Assembly (NCBI GenBank): GCA_946811695.1
Contig: OX328131.1
Span: 10,391,953 to 10,455,952 of the forward strand
From: Gonocerus acuteangulatus
Taxonomy: Eukaryota; Arthropoda; Insecta; Hemiptera; Coreidae
Direction: 5' to 3'
Length of the DNA: 64,000 nucleotides
Under the pieces are notes generated by a model. That model was given only the letters and a program-made list of their open reading frames with translations, was not told the origin of the DNA and did no database searches. This document shows positions 31,620 through 44,019 of this stretch, piece by piece. How positions within the stretch are numbered: the stretch's first letter is position 1; each line of letters starts with the position of its first letter. Position numbers and translations under genes: made by a program.

Positions 31620-31865
31620 TATATACAAACAAAATTAAAACATTAAACATTTTACAGAGTGAGAGATACATTGGTAAGTGTGTGCTACAGCTAGAGCTTA
31701 AATTAGAGGTGGATCAATACTGGTTTAAGACTTAAATGGGTAACATATAAACAATTACATTATGAAAATAGGCTTACCGGTGAGAAGACGGAGAACTATG
31801 CCTCACGGCTGTGTATTCATTTCTGACTGTGGTTGATCAAGGTAAGTTTGAGAAAGGAATGGAAG

Positions 31866-32400
31866 GTTTTTTTTATATATATCTTTATTCGACAATTACA
31901 AAATGCATCAAGTATTTTTTATAATTATTTTGTTCTTGAATACATGTCATGAAAGACCGATAGGAAAAAAGTCCCATTGGCCAAAACCTATTGTCTTGAA
32001 CTTTTAGTACAGGTTACATTTTCTCTTAAGGTAGCAATTTACAGTATTTACATTACATTAGTTTACATAGTTAGATCACAATACGTCTCTAGGCCATTTG
32101 CACCTTAAGGCGACGGTGAGGGTTACCGGGAATGGAGGATGAGGATAGGTTATTGATTAGAGGGCTGTCGTGACCAGGCAAGCGGGAGTGGATGTTAGAG
32201 TATCGGGTTTTGCACAGGGTTTGGACAAAGGGGATTTATGGGTCGTTATGGATAGAGAAGTTTGAAACATAGAACGAAGCATTGACTATTTTGCGGAGTA
32301 TTTTGGATTGGAGAGATTGGATTCGTTGGATATTGGATCGCCGAAAGGGGTAGAAAGAGTTTTTGACTACCCACTAAGTTGAGGGTGGTAGTAAAGGGAT
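31866..32400 (-). pseudogene. Jockey-clade LINE, 3' end
   Basis: On the minus strand, about 32380-32089, one frame reads SNIQRIQSLQSKILRKIVNA, then YVSNFSIHND, an in-frame stop, IPFVQTLCKTRYSNIHSRL and PGNPHRRLKVQMA with stop at 32091-32089. These are the C-terminal motifs of Jockey-type polymerases. The 3' UTR continues to a tail tcgaataaagatatatat near 31875. The same 3' UTR and tail occur on the plus strand at 37382-37587. Confidence 0.75.
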
Positions 32401-33031
32401 AGGTGTTAGAGGGAAGTGCGGTAATAATGGAAGGGAGGCAGGTATGAAGTGTTTTATTGGAGGGGGTATAGAGTTTTAAGCTTATACATAGACTTGGTAC
32501 ATTATGGAACGACGCTAATGAATACACAGCTCCTGCGTTTGAAGTAGATTTATTATGAATTTCTGATACTGCTTGTTACCGCTGTAAGAAAGCTCTCGAA
32601 GCTACAAGACGCAGACAGAAGCGACAATGTATATATAAAATGTTGGAAGTGGTGGAGAGAGTTCTATTCTGAACCCGCCTACCGGGCAGTCTGTGCTTGC
32701 CAGCTCTCCTGTTCGTGCGTTCTGTGTGCCCTGTAGTGGTTCCCTATGGATTGAAAGGACGTCTGGAAGATGGGGAGTTCTAGCGAGAGGAAGAGGATAA
32801 ATCACAACGTACACAAGATAAGAGAGTTCGAGTTAGAAAAGGTACGTGTGATATCTATTTCTGTATCAGTTCCCCCTCTCCGTCGCCCCTCCCTTCTTCC
32901 ACGGACAAGGGTTCATGTTAAAACCGGACTATATATTTGAATTGTCGTCTCCAAACCCCAATCCAACACCCGAAGAAAAAATCAAATAGAACCGACTCTT
33001 GTTCCCATAATATGAGTGGTTTAAAACTCCA

Positions 33032-33343
33032 ATGCCATTAATATTGCATATTAAACCAGTTTCATATCATTTTCACAAACGTTTTAACAATTCGTTGATC
33101 CAGGAAATATTTGTTGATCTTATCGAACTCATTTTGTCTCAAAAATGTCAAAGTGGTGAACATAATGACATAAATCAACCATTGACAATCGCAACGACCC
33201 CGTGGATTCTGCCAAAGAAACCAGACAGAAGCCGTAATGTCTTGATGGATAATAGAAACGAATATCCTTCACTCGTTCCTATAAATACAATTGCGTCAAA
33301 GAAAATATTTGAGACGTTTAGTATCAAAATCAGGAACCAATAA
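33032..33343 (+). pseudogene. Possible Gypsy RT fragment
   Basis: The frame includes KPVSYHFHKRFNNSLIQEIFVDLIE and TTPWILPKKPDRSRNVLMDNR. The arrangement resembles the start of a Gypsy reverse transcriptase, where PWxSPxxxVPKK is followed by a VDxRxLN box. The conserved VDYR is degenerate, and no flanking LTR pair was found. The array at 33402 follows directly. Confidence 0.4.
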
Positions 33344-33401
33344 ATTTTAAACCTTTTTCTTTTTGTTATTTGATAGTCCTTGGTCGATACTTTCACGCTA
33401 C

Positions 33402-35449
33402 AAATCCATCTCAATCCACTCGAAAACCGCTGTGAATAACCGATCTTCTTTCAAATCGAGTTCAATCCACTCGAAAACCGCTGTGAATAACCGATCTTCT
33501 TTCAAATCCAGTTCAATCCACTCGAAAACCGCTGTGAATATCCGACCTTTCAAATCCAGTTCAATCCACTCGAAAACAGCTGTGAATAACCGATCTTCTT
33601 TCAAATCCAGTTCAATCCACTCGAAAACCGCTGTGAATAACCGATCTTCTTTCAAATCCAGTTCAATCCACTCGAAAACCGCTGTGAATATCCGACCTTT
33701 CAAATCCAGTTCAATCCACTCGAAAACAGCTGTGAATAACCGATCTTCTTTCAAATCCAGTTCAATCCACTCGAAAACCGCTGTGAATATCCGACCTTTC
33801 AAATCCAGTTCAATCCACTCGAAAACCGCTGTGAATAACCGATCATCTTTCAAATCCAGTTCAATCCACTCGAAAACCGCTGTGAATAACCGATCTTCTT
33901 TCAAATCCAGTTCAATCCACTCGAAAACCGCTGTGAATAACCGATCTTCTTTCAAATCCAGTTCAATCCACTCGAAAACCGCTGTGAATAACCGATCTTC
34001 TTTCAAATCCAGTTCAATCCACTCGAAAACCGCTGTGAATAACCGATCTTCTTTCAAATCCAGTTCAATCCACTCGAAAACCGCTGTGAATAACCGATCT
34101 TCTTTCAAATCCAGTTCAATCCACTCGAAAACCGCTGTGAATAACCGATCTTCTTTCAAATCCAGTTCAATCCACTCGAAAACCGCTGTGAATATCCGAT
34201 CTTCTTTCAAATCCAGTTCAATCCACTCGAAAACCGCTGTGAATAACCGATCTTCTTTCAAATCCAGTTCAATCCACTCGAAAACCGCTGTGAATAACCG
34301 ATCTTCTTTCAAATCCAGTTCAATCCACTCGAAAACCGCTGTGAATAACCGATCTTCTTTCAAATCCAGTTCAATCCACTCGAAAACCGCTGTGAATAAC
34401 CGATCTTCTTTCAAATCCAGTTCAATCCACTCGAAAACCGCTGTGAATAACCGATCTTCTTTCAAATCCAGTTCAATCCACTCGAAAACCGCTGTGAATA
34501 ACCGATCTTCTTTCAAATCCAGTTCAATCCACTCGAAAACCGCTGTGAATAACCGATCTTCTTTCAAATCCAGTTCAATCCACTCGAAAACCGCTGTGAA
34601 TAACCGATCTTCTTTCAAATCCAGTTCAATCCACTCGAAAACCGCTGTGAATAACCGATCATCTTTCAAATCCAGTTCAATCCACTCGAAAACCGCTGTG
34701 AATAACCGATCTTCTTTCAAATCCAGTTCAATCCACTCGAAAACCGCTGTGAATAACCGATCTTCTTTCAAATCCAGTTCAATCCACTCGAAAACCGCTG
34801 TGAATAACCGATCTTCTTTCAAATCCAGTTCAATCCACTCGAAAACCGCTGTGAATAACCGATCTTCTTTCAAATCCAGTTCAATCCACTCGAAAACCGC
34901 TGTGAATAACCGATCTTCTTTCAAATCCAGTTCAATCCACTCGAAAACCGCTGTGAATAACCGATCTTCTTTCAAATCCAGTTCAATCCACTCGAAAACC
35001 GCTGTGAATAACCGATCTTCTTTCAAATCCAGTTCAATCCACTCGAAAACCGCTGTGAATAACCGATCTTCTTTCAAATCCAGTTCAATCCACTCGAAAA
35101 CCGCTGTGAATAACCGATCTTCTTTCAAATCCAGTTCAATCCACTCGAAAACCGCTGTGAATAACCGATCATCTTTCAAATCCAGTTCAATCCACTCGAA
35201 AACCGCTGTGAATAACCGATCTTCTTTCAAATCCAGTTCAATCCACTCGAAAACCGCTGTGAATAACCGATCTTCTTTCAAATCCAGTTCAATCCACTCG
35301 AAAACCGCTGTGAATAACCGATCTTCTTTCAAATCCAGTTCAATCCACTCGAAAACCGCTGTGAATAACCGATCTTCTTTCAAATCCAGTTCAATCCACT
35401 CGAAAACCGCTGTGAATAACCGATCTTCTTTCAAATCCAGTTCAATCCA
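33402..35449. repeat. 51-bp minisatellite open on both strands
   Basis: About 40 tandem copies of gttcaatccactcgaaaacc...ttcaaatcca span 2.05 kb. Most copies are identical. Early copies include three 48-bp variants that lack three bases, and single-base variants such as gatCAtc. Because 51 and 48 are multiples of three and the unit has no stop in two frames, the plus strand is open for 699 codons (33363-35462) and the minus strand for 678 codons. I read these frames as a by-product of the repeat, since no start context, splice evidence or domain supports a protein. Confidence 0.95.
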
Positions 35450-36181
35450 AACTTTGGTTTAATGGCAACGACATCAAATTAGGAAGTAGTCTAGGCAACG
35501 AAGAGTTATAGAGGGAAATGGTTGGAACACAATTTTTGACTTCGTAAATTTGTTTGGGCTAGTTAGGAGGTCAAAATATAAGTCCCCGCCTGTAGCTTTT
35601 GAGCCGGGGGGAGGGGAGATTATATTTGAGTGTGTAGAAAGTGTTTTGTTACTCTTATAAATCACAACCATTAAATGAAGACGAAGTTTATTAACATAGA
35701 AAAGTAAATTAACATAAAACATTACAACAGTAAGTAGTCATTTTGTTTCTCTCTTGAAGGTTGAAGGACATTCACCCTCCTCTTGGTTTTCTTCTTCTCC
35801 AATGTCTTCTCGATAGGACGCTGTGGATTAACTGCACAGTAAGGCAAATGACCGATTTAGGAGAGCAAAAGTCACATAAATGTCACATTTAGAGATGAAT
35901 ACTATTAGCAATGTAAACACAAGTGTCTTGGGGATCAAAAACAGTACGCTCACTGTTGACAAGCAAAGAGTCCACATTTATCGCAACAAATAAGTCTAGT
36001 TTATTAATAAGCTTAAAAAGTTGTTTGTGCGATAGTGAAGGGCTACAAGGTAATCTCCAAGCATGAGTTTCGATTTAAATAGTAAGTCTTAATATTATTT
36101 TTACTATTTAAGTAATAATTATGAATTTAAAGATAAGAAAATAGTACATGCCTTGCACGCGTAAAATATAATAAGGTAGAA
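35450..36181. other. No gene seen
   Basis: A mixed-composition stretch with only short frames. A GC-rich patch (ccgggggga) occurs near 35600. Nothing can be assigned. Confidence 0.4.
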
Positions 36182-36189
36182 GTGTACAT

Positions 36190-36575
36190 CAGGGCCGCCA
36201 CATGTCAGAGCCGGGCCCGGGACCAGATCACGGGCACCCACTTCTCAGAGCCGGGTCCAAGAACAGATCACGGGCACCCACTTCTCAGAACTAGACTGAT
36301 AATTCTAGTACTTTGCTATAGGGCTTTGTGCATTTTAAAATTATTTTCATCTTGAGTTTTGAGCAAAATGAGAATAAAAGCCAACAATCTGTACAGCAAA
36401 GATCACTTTCGGTACTTGTAGTTTTATTACGACTCCTAATGAAATATGCCCGTCTATATTTCTAAACCCCATTCTTTTTACAAGCTCACAATCTATACAT
36501 TTTTTTTCCAGTTAGCGAGGCCCGGCCCGGGCCCGGGACAACAATACCCGGCTGTCCCCCCATGTGGCGGCCCTG
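36190..36575. mobile_element. hAT-type MITE, 386 bp
   Basis: The termini CAGGGCCGCCACATG and CATGTGGCGGCCCTG are perfect 15-bp inverted repeats. The flanks GTGTACAT (36182-36189) and GTGTCCAT (36576-36583) form an 8-bp duplication with one change. Subterminal GC-rich phrases (gccgggcccggg, agatcacgggcacccacttctcag twice) repeat inside. There is no transposase. Confidence 0.8.
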
Positions 36576-36705
36576 GTGTCCATAATTTGCAAGATTATGC
36601 TAGATTAAGTACGAATTGAAACAAAACATGCTGTCTGCAATAATGGGAGTTGACGCATAATTATTTTGTAACCAACCTTATCCGAATTTTTAAACAACAT
36701 CAATT

Positions 36706-37527
36706 TTAGCGCGGTTCCTCCCTCCCCCATAGGGAGGAACCCCGCTTATAGGGTTGATACAATGAAACAATCCGGAAGTGCCGACTAGAAAATTTCGCGT
36801 TTCAGAACCCCTAGAGACCGAAAATAACGGTGGTTCAAATTTGTATATATATATATATATATCGCTCATTATAACCTTATTTTATTCGTATTAAATAGGT
36901 ACCTAAAAAAAAATGTATTTGTGTATAAGTGTAGCGTTATTGGGATTAGAATAAAATATTTTATTAACAGACATGAAATGGTTAGGAATCTTCGTATATT
37001 GTCCTTATTTTTTTTTTTTTTTATTTCTTTTATGGTGCATCGAAATCTGAGCCAATAGCACCATTTTTTCCTTATGAGCTTATACAATACTTAGATTTAG
37101 GAGGAAATTGTATTTAGGAAACTGAAGAATACCAATAGAAAGCTTACTAAATGCTCTACAAAAAAAAAGTTCTGATGAAAGTTTTGATTAGGCGATGTCA
37201 ATCGGAGAAATAAGTGCTTAAAACTTTAAAGTAACTGATTTCGCTTATTCGAACTGTTATTTTTGTCTGTTTTTATTTCTTGTTATTTTTTAATTGCTTA
37301 TAGTTGGATAATGTATTTGATAATAAATCAGGTTAAGAAAAATAAGAAAAAAAATTTAATGTTAGAGAGATTGTAAATAGCTTTAAGAGTAAATGTAACT
37401 TGTTTTAAAAGTTCAAGACAATAGGTTTTGGCCAATGGGCCTTTTTCCCTATTGGTCTTTCAAGACATGTAATCAAGAACAAAATAATTATAAAAAATAC
37501 TGGATGTATTGTGTAATTTTCGAATAA

Positions 37528-37594
<67 letters not shown>

Positions 37595-37697
37595 TAGAGA
37601 TATGGATTTCCTTTCTAGAAATGTGGACCCAAAATAATAACAGCTTCTATTTTAATCATTCTAAATGAGTCTAGGGATAAGAACGGAACCGCGCTAA
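36706..37697. repeat. Hairpin-bearing repeat family, copy A
   Basis: The copy begins with ttagcgcggttcctccct, whose GGTTCCTCCCT pairs with AGGGAGGAACC across a short loop (36712-36742). It ends with ggaaccgcgctaa, the reverse complement of its first 13 bases. In between are the phrases caatccggaagtgccgactagaaaattt, a short (AT)n and aggcgatgtcaatcggagaaataagtgcttaaaac, all shared with copies at 38297, 43824-46640 and 49570-53180. Similarity also continues beyond ggaaccgcgctaa (cctgcgagtcggac), so the true boundary is uncertain. A Jockey 3' end lies inside (37382-37587). The family is unclassified. Confidence 0.6.
37382..37587 (+). pseudogene. 5'-truncated Jockey LINE tail with (AT)n
   Basis: The sequence aagacaataggttttggccaatgggcc... 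to ttcgaataaagatatat matches, in reverse, the 3' UTR at 31870-32020. It ends in an (AT)n run of about 57 bp. It sits inside hairpin repeat copy A. Confidence 0.65.
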
Positions 37698-38296
37698 GAT
37701 GCTGCAGTTCCTGCGAGTCGGACGTTTTAGTGTTTCATTCGATTTACAAAAGTGACCATGAGTGATAGGAATTTTGGTCTCCTAAATCGTTCTTTTGCCC
37801 CACTGTGCGTCATCACGCCGACGTTAGCGGGGTTCCTCTCTGCTTTATAGAATCCTAACCCGAATAAATGTTATTTTACCAAAGACGCAAGAACTGTCCA
37901 ACAAGTTTATTTCTGTTTCTGTAAATACATTACGCCCTAAGACACAATTTAAGCAAGTCGTCCATTTTTAATCCACGTTCCTTGAACTACAATGTTGAAA
38001 GGATGCTTAGAAGCAGTCCTAGAAACTGCAGTATTTATAGCCATTAAACTAAGCAATCAAATAAACAATGAGAACGAATTTAAAGGATCTTAGATTCGAA
38101 GAAAGTTTGCATTAAACCGCGCGAATCTCTTCAATTATAGAACGGAAATACACAAATAAACAATTTAGTCAGTATAAATATGGGAATGATCAGTATTGCA
38201 GTCCAATCTATTTCATCTGAGGCCACAATTAACGAGCAACTACGTGGTATCTGATTAAAAAATTGATAACGCTCAGTACTGTGAGACCAACCGCTT

Positions 38297-38432
38297 TTAG
38301 CGCGGTTCCTCCCTCCCCCATAGGGAGGAACCGCGCTTATAAGGTTGATACAATGAAACAATCCGGAAGTGCCGACTAGAAAATTTTGCGTTTCAGAACC
38401 CCTAGAGACCGAAAATGATGGTGGTTCAAATT

Positions 38433-38517
<85 letters not shown>

Positions 38518-38580
38518 TAGCTGTTACCCGGTGTGCAATGCTACACCTACTTTATATTAAATATCTGTAGCCGGGCTTAC
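38297..38580. repeat. Hairpin-bearing repeat family, copy with (AT)n and 3' phrase
   Basis: The GC hairpin at 38297-38335 is followed by the shared caatccggaagtgccgactag phrase, an (AT)n tract (38436-38517), and then tactagctgttacccggtgtgcaatgctac. The last phrase recurs, inverted, as gcacgccgggtaacagctagt at 57243-57261 and 59801-59821. Confidence 0.6.
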
Positions 38581-38639
38581 CATGCTACACATGCTTCATA
38601 TTAAATAGTTGTAACCCAGCTTCCATGGTACGCCTACTT

Positions 38640-39480
38640 TATATTATATATTTTAAAAAATTAATGATTATATTATATTTGTCCAAATTATGAGAATATA
38701 AGATAATAAATTGAGAACTCGGCTGAAAAATTTATTTTCCATTTTTTTAAGAGAAAGTGGGGTGGAAAATAAATTAATCCTTATTTTTTAAAAAGTACCC
38801 TTATTTTAAAAAGTACCCTTACTTTTAAAATGGTATTACAATTAAATGATTCCAAATAATTTAATTGCAATACCGTTTTAAAGAAAATCTAAACCAAACT
38901 CCCTGTGTTTAATTTTTTTAAAGAAAAAAAAATATGTGGTCCATAAATAAATATTCATAAAAAATAGCAATACAAATGAGGCATTTAATTAAGGGTATGA
39001 TTAGTTATAAGTTGTAATAACCTACAACTGAAACTATACTCTTTATTTTCATTGATTTTTTTTTAAATATAATATTTATTTATTTTAAGGGCTTCGCATC
39101 TAAAGCTAAAACCTCAACCTTGCGCAAATATAATATTAATATGTTATATTGTTTACCTGTTCATGTAATAATCCGTAACTGAGTTTTTTTTATGAATGAA
39201 AAAGTAGGTAAGTCGTGCAGGGTGTATGTTATTTATGCCAAAAGGAAAGTTTTAAAAACATAGTTTGTTAATAGTCCTTTCTATTAAAGCTTCTGTTTCA
39301 AATTTTATGGTTCATGGGCTCTTCTATAAGGATAGTCCTTCTATCATAGGAAATAGGGGCCTCTAAGAATAAAAACAAATTTAAGATATTTTTCTTGCAG
39401 TTATGGACAACAATGAATTAAAGGTATTTGGGAATTTCAATAACGACATTGACTTGGCGAGCAACAATATTTTTACCAGA
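38640..39480. other. AT-rich stretch, no gene seen
   Basis: Only short frames and simple AT-rich sequence occur here. A phrase aaagtaccctta is repeated near 38800. Confidence 0.4.
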
Positions 39481-39497
39481 ATTGCAACCGTATTTAA

Positions 39498-40228
39498 ACA
39501 TTTAGTCCAAGAGCTGGTAACACACTTTTCAAGTGTTTTATGTGCCTTGAAATTGTGCTATAGTGGGTCTCTAGTGTAGATAAAAAGTTAAGTATGTGGT
39601 TGCTGGACATACCTTGAAACACCAGGTACTGCGCATGGTAATCAGTAACAAACTATGGGCCAAAAATAGTGTTTTATTCAGAAGCCATAATTCTTTAATG
39701 TAAAATTAAGGCAATTCTATAATGAATAATATATAAGGTAGACACTTTTAAGTGGGATACATATAAAAACAAAACTGAAGTGGGTTTTTTGTAATATTAA
39801 ATGAAGTCTCTTCTTCACACTGCTATTTAAACACCATAATTGAAAATAATTACAAAACAGACACTTTTTGTGAGGTTTAGTAATCAGCAGACATGAAAAT
39901 AAATTCAGCCGATGATAGACTGCAATGCACTGCGTGTAACCGTAAGAGTGAGAGAGCACCAATCATAAGGACAGGACAGTTGTGGCTGTTCTAGAAATAA
40001 AGCAACTTGCCTTAATTATACATTAAAGATTGTTGGCTTCTGAATAAAATACCATTTTAGTGACATATTTTTTTAACACCTTTCCCCTATGTGCAGTACC
40101 TGGTGTTCCAAGGTATGTCCAGGATACACATATATGCCTTTCCTATCCACGACATGCAATACACCAAAATTCCAAGGTGCATAAAACACTTCATGAAATG
40201 TGCGTTACCAGCTATCCGACTAAATGGT
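39498..40228. repeat. Large foldback repeat with about 220-bp arms
   Basis: The left arm 39498-39715 and right arm 40007-40228 are diverged reverse complements (for example ggacataccttgaaacaccaggtactgc against gcagtacctggtgttccaaggtatgtcc). The spacer is about 290 bp. There are no coding signs. It could be two inverted copies of one repeat or a foldback transposon. Confidence 0.7.
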
Positions 40229-40835
40229 GAGAGTCAGAGGATATAACTATCCCAGACAAAAGGAAGCATATGGCAGAATATAATGATTAAATTATTATGG
40301 ATATTAAATTAATAAAAAATTGCATGGAAAATTTAATTACTTATTCATTTATTAGAACACCACAATTCACGTGACTTCCTCTTCTTATAAAAATAATATT
40401 TTAATACATTAATTTATCTGCAAAAAAATAGCATGCAAAAGAAATATTATAAGAAGAATAACTTTATTAAAAAAAAAATTAAAGTGAGGCTGCCCAAATT
40501 AATAGGGTTGCTAAACCATACAGCTCTTATAATAATAAAATAATGTTTCAAAATGTGGTGAAAATTAATTCATTTATTTACATTCATTTGTATGATTATA
40601 AACATTTATATAATTTATTATGTACATCTATCTATATGCGAATAAAACAATAAGTTAAATATAACAACATTTAATATAATATTTTAATAATATTTGCATA
40701 TGTATGTGAGAGAATTAATTTCAAGTTCATAAATTTAAGTCCTTTACAAAATGACATTGTTCACAAAGGAGTTTTTAATGCTTAAAAAAATCTTTATGTT
40801 TAAAACAAAATGTTCTATCTTTTTGGAACTTTAAA

Positions 40836-41960
40836 CTTCACTTAAAGCTACATATTCTGCATATGGAGACTCTTCTGTACCATCTTTTTTCTTTCTCGAT
40901 TTCCAGTATAATACATTACCAAATAACCTAATAAGAAAACCAGTGGTGGATTTTCCTTCTAAATGATCATTTAAATATAGTCTCTACATCCATCTGTTCA
41001 ACATTTAGACCCATTTGATATCTTCAACTTCCTTATTTCAACAAAATCTCAAGCATTATTTTGTTTCAAACTATCTATTTCTCTATCCCAAAAATCACAA
41101 TCGCTTGAACTTTATCAGATTCGCCCTCAGCCAATCCAATACAGCTTATGATTTCTTGGATAACATCAACATGCCTAGTGACAATGATTTTATTATTCAA
41201 AAGTACTTTATATCCCACTTCACTATACTCGATTAAAATGCACATATTCACCTTTTTATCCCATTTAGAAGTTATTATTTGTTCTGGTTTCCTAACAAAA
41301 TTTTTACTACCATATAAATTAAAGTTAGAAGCATCTGGTTTCTTTCCAAAACAGATTTCATAGGGTATTTTATTGTCAATGGTGTTAGCTAAAGAGGGAT
41401 TTTTCAAATAAGTTGCGGCACATACCATTTCTGGCCAACATTTTTTTCTACAATATCTTCTGCCAGTAAGCAATGAGATATATTCATAATTGTTCTAGTA
41501 AATCACACCGTTTAACTCATGAATTCATGGGGCTGGGATTAATTTTGATACCCTTTTTTTTGGTAGTCATAATTCTTACTATTTAATATTCCTTACCAAT
41601 GTCACACCTCATAATACCAATTTCCTAAGTTTTCAACCTCATTTACTTATTGAACAAAGGAATGAAAAACTTCTGTTTTAGGTTTAATAGTTTAAATCCT
41701 AGCAATCTTACTATTTATTTATTTATACATCAGTGAGACCGCGACAAAGGGAATTCATCACTAAACACTTAAATAACAATAAACAATACTGAACAATTAT
41801 GAAGAAATTAACATGAGGGCAATCTTACTATAATCATCTATAAATGAAACAAAATATTTTTCACCTTTGAGACTCATAGTTAAAAAAAGGTCCACATCAG
41901 TGTAAACAATTCCAAAATACTTTTAGCCTTGTTCTTATTGTTTTCCAAAGGGACACGGTC
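40836..41960 (-). pseudogene. Ty1/copia element, internally deleted
   Basis: On the minus strand, fragments of integrase appear in order. YFVSFIDDYSK-like sequence lies at about 41830-41960, then RTIMNISHCLLAE at about 41455-41500 and, in another frame (41473-41075), KCWPEMVCAATYLKNPSLA, PYEICFGKKPD and KWDKKVNMCILIEYS. An RNase H fragment (40980-40836) follows with STTGFLIRLFGNVLYWKSRKK and EYVALSE. Nearly all of the reverse transcriptase between them is missing. Stops and shifts break the rest. No LTRs were identified. Confidence 0.75.
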
Positions 41961-42549
41961 CATTTTACAATACAAGTTTTATAAATTTATAACATGTCCA
42001 GATAAACTGATTGTTTCATTTCAGTTGTTTGAATTTTATTTTTTTAACATAATCTGAAGTTTCTATGTACAATTTACTATGCTGTTGATTCCTTTAGGTA
42101 TAATCTATCAAATTTCGGAATTATGTCTTAGGCTGTTGTCAAATCACAAAGAAATTCAAACTGTTTATTTGATCTTGCTGATCCCAATCTTCACCAAATT
42201 TGGTCTCCTTTGCCTTTTCAATGACATTTACACACCTCATCAGTTTAAAAAAAAAAGTTGTGTTTTTCCACATACTAAAACCCTCTCCATCAAATACCAA
42301 TACAAACATATTCATTTAACAGAAAAGCGAGTGAGAGATTATTCAACCGAATACTATAACCGACATTGCAACCTTCCTTTACTAAAGAGAAAAAACTACC
42401 TCTCAACAAAAGTATTGAAATTATTATAGTTCTGAATAGAAACATGACCACTTAATTATATTATATTAGTCCAAATTATGATTAGATAAACACAGAACAT
42501 TTTTATGATATACTTATTTATACGATATTAGTCTATATTCTGGTTAGAG

Positions 42550-42760
42550 CAGTGTTGCCCTAGGCAATCAAATGAAAATTGATTTGATATGAAGAAAACT
42601 GATCTGATATTAAGGAAATTAATCTTAAAAAATATGATATTTTATTATATGATATCTTATATGATATTTGTCCAAACTCTGAGAATATAAACCTACTATT
42701 TAGATAAACAAACAAAGGTTTTTTTATTGCACTTCCTTCTTAGAAGGAGGGGCAACACTG
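42550..42760. mobile_element. Possible hAT-like MITE
   Basis: The ends CAGTGTTGCCC and GGGCAACACTG are inverted repeats 211 bp apart, in hAT style. I could not find a matching 8-bp duplication, so an old copy or coincidence is possible. Confidence 0.4.
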
Positions 42761-43014
42761 GAAAGAAAATGCCGATGTCTGACTATAAACTCTTCTGTAT
42801 ATGACAGTTTCGAACTCGTTACTTCCAAACTATGAATCCTAGAAGATTTTGAGCTAGCCTACGAGATTTCCCGGATCAAGACGTATCTATGTGCGAAGTT
42901 TGGTCAATATCAGTCAAACGGTGTGGATTTGTATAAGGAACAAACAAACAGAAAAACAGAAAAGCAGAAAAACAGAAAAACAGAAAAACAGACACGTGAT
43001 TTTTATATATATAG

Positions 43015-43290
43015 ATTTGTCTGTTTGCTCATTTCTGGCTTCCCTAATGGTCCGATTTTGATGAAATTTTGTACAAAAATCCGTCGTCCAATTTGAAAGG
43101 TCAAGTTCGTTAACCAGCAAAATCCGCCTACTGGAAATATGGCGTTTGGGCGAAATTCGCGCAAAACGTTTTTCAGTTTATAAGCTTGTAAGTAATCGTT
43201 TTATAGGCTTCTTGGGCTAGGAAAACGAATGAAACCATTTTCAAGGCGATAGCTTTAACCGTTTTCATTCAGTTCATTGGTTCAATAGGT
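43015..43290. repeat. Hairpin-repeat family, internal part
   Basis: The phrases tggtccgattttgatgaaattttgtac and gttcgttaaccagcaaaatccg match 45362-45660 and 49575-49830. It is preceded by a tract of about 60 bp built of gaaaaacaga units (42938-42995). Confidence 0.65.
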
Positions 43291-43959
43291 ATGTGCTTAC
43301 ATAAAGTACATTTTGATTTTCTTTTGGTTTGGCATTAACTTCCTTGGTTTATATTAATACATATGAATGAATCAGTCATGTGCAACTCATGGTTGACCAT
43401 ATTTGGCGATAACATTCTTATCATTCCAAGAAAACAAAAACAGTTTTTGAACTTTGACTTAGATTTCCCAACATCCGGATTTCATGATTCGCTCTTTCTC
43501 TACCAACGTCCTGATACAAGGAGGCCTTCTCGAAAATTCTTAAACTTTCTTAATAAGCAAAGACATTTCTTATCTGTGGTCACCTAGAAGTTGTCGTGAT
43601 CTGGGTTCCAAGTGGCCAACGTGTACACCCCGGGTGAGGTTAAAGGGCGAACACTGCCAGGAATATGGAATATGTTTGTTTTGTATCCCTTTTAAAATAT
43701 CTATCCAATGGAATGTCCATTAGAGAAAGATCCTGGACAAAGGCCAAGTTCTAGATTTATTGTCAACAGGTAATGGAAACAACGTCCTACAATATTTTAT
43801 TCTGTTCAGGTTTCATTATTTTATTAGCGCGGTTCCTCCCTCCCCGATAGGGAGGAACCCCGCTTATAAGGTTGATACAATGAAACAATCCGGAAGTACC
43901 GACTAGAAAATTTCGCGTTTCAGAACCCCTAGAAACCGAAAATAATGGTGGTTAAAATT

Positions 43960-44018
<59 letters not shown>

Positions 44019-44019
44019 A

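Noticed and set aside
33363..35462. A 699-residue repetitive protein gene on the plus strand
   Set aside because: The frame exists on both strands only because the 51-bp unit is a multiple of three. There is no domain, no start context and no splice support. It is kept as a minisatellite.
42079..42429. 116-codon frame on the plus strand
   Set aside because: It has no recognisable motif, AT-biased composition and degenerate repeat surroundings. I see no support for a gene.
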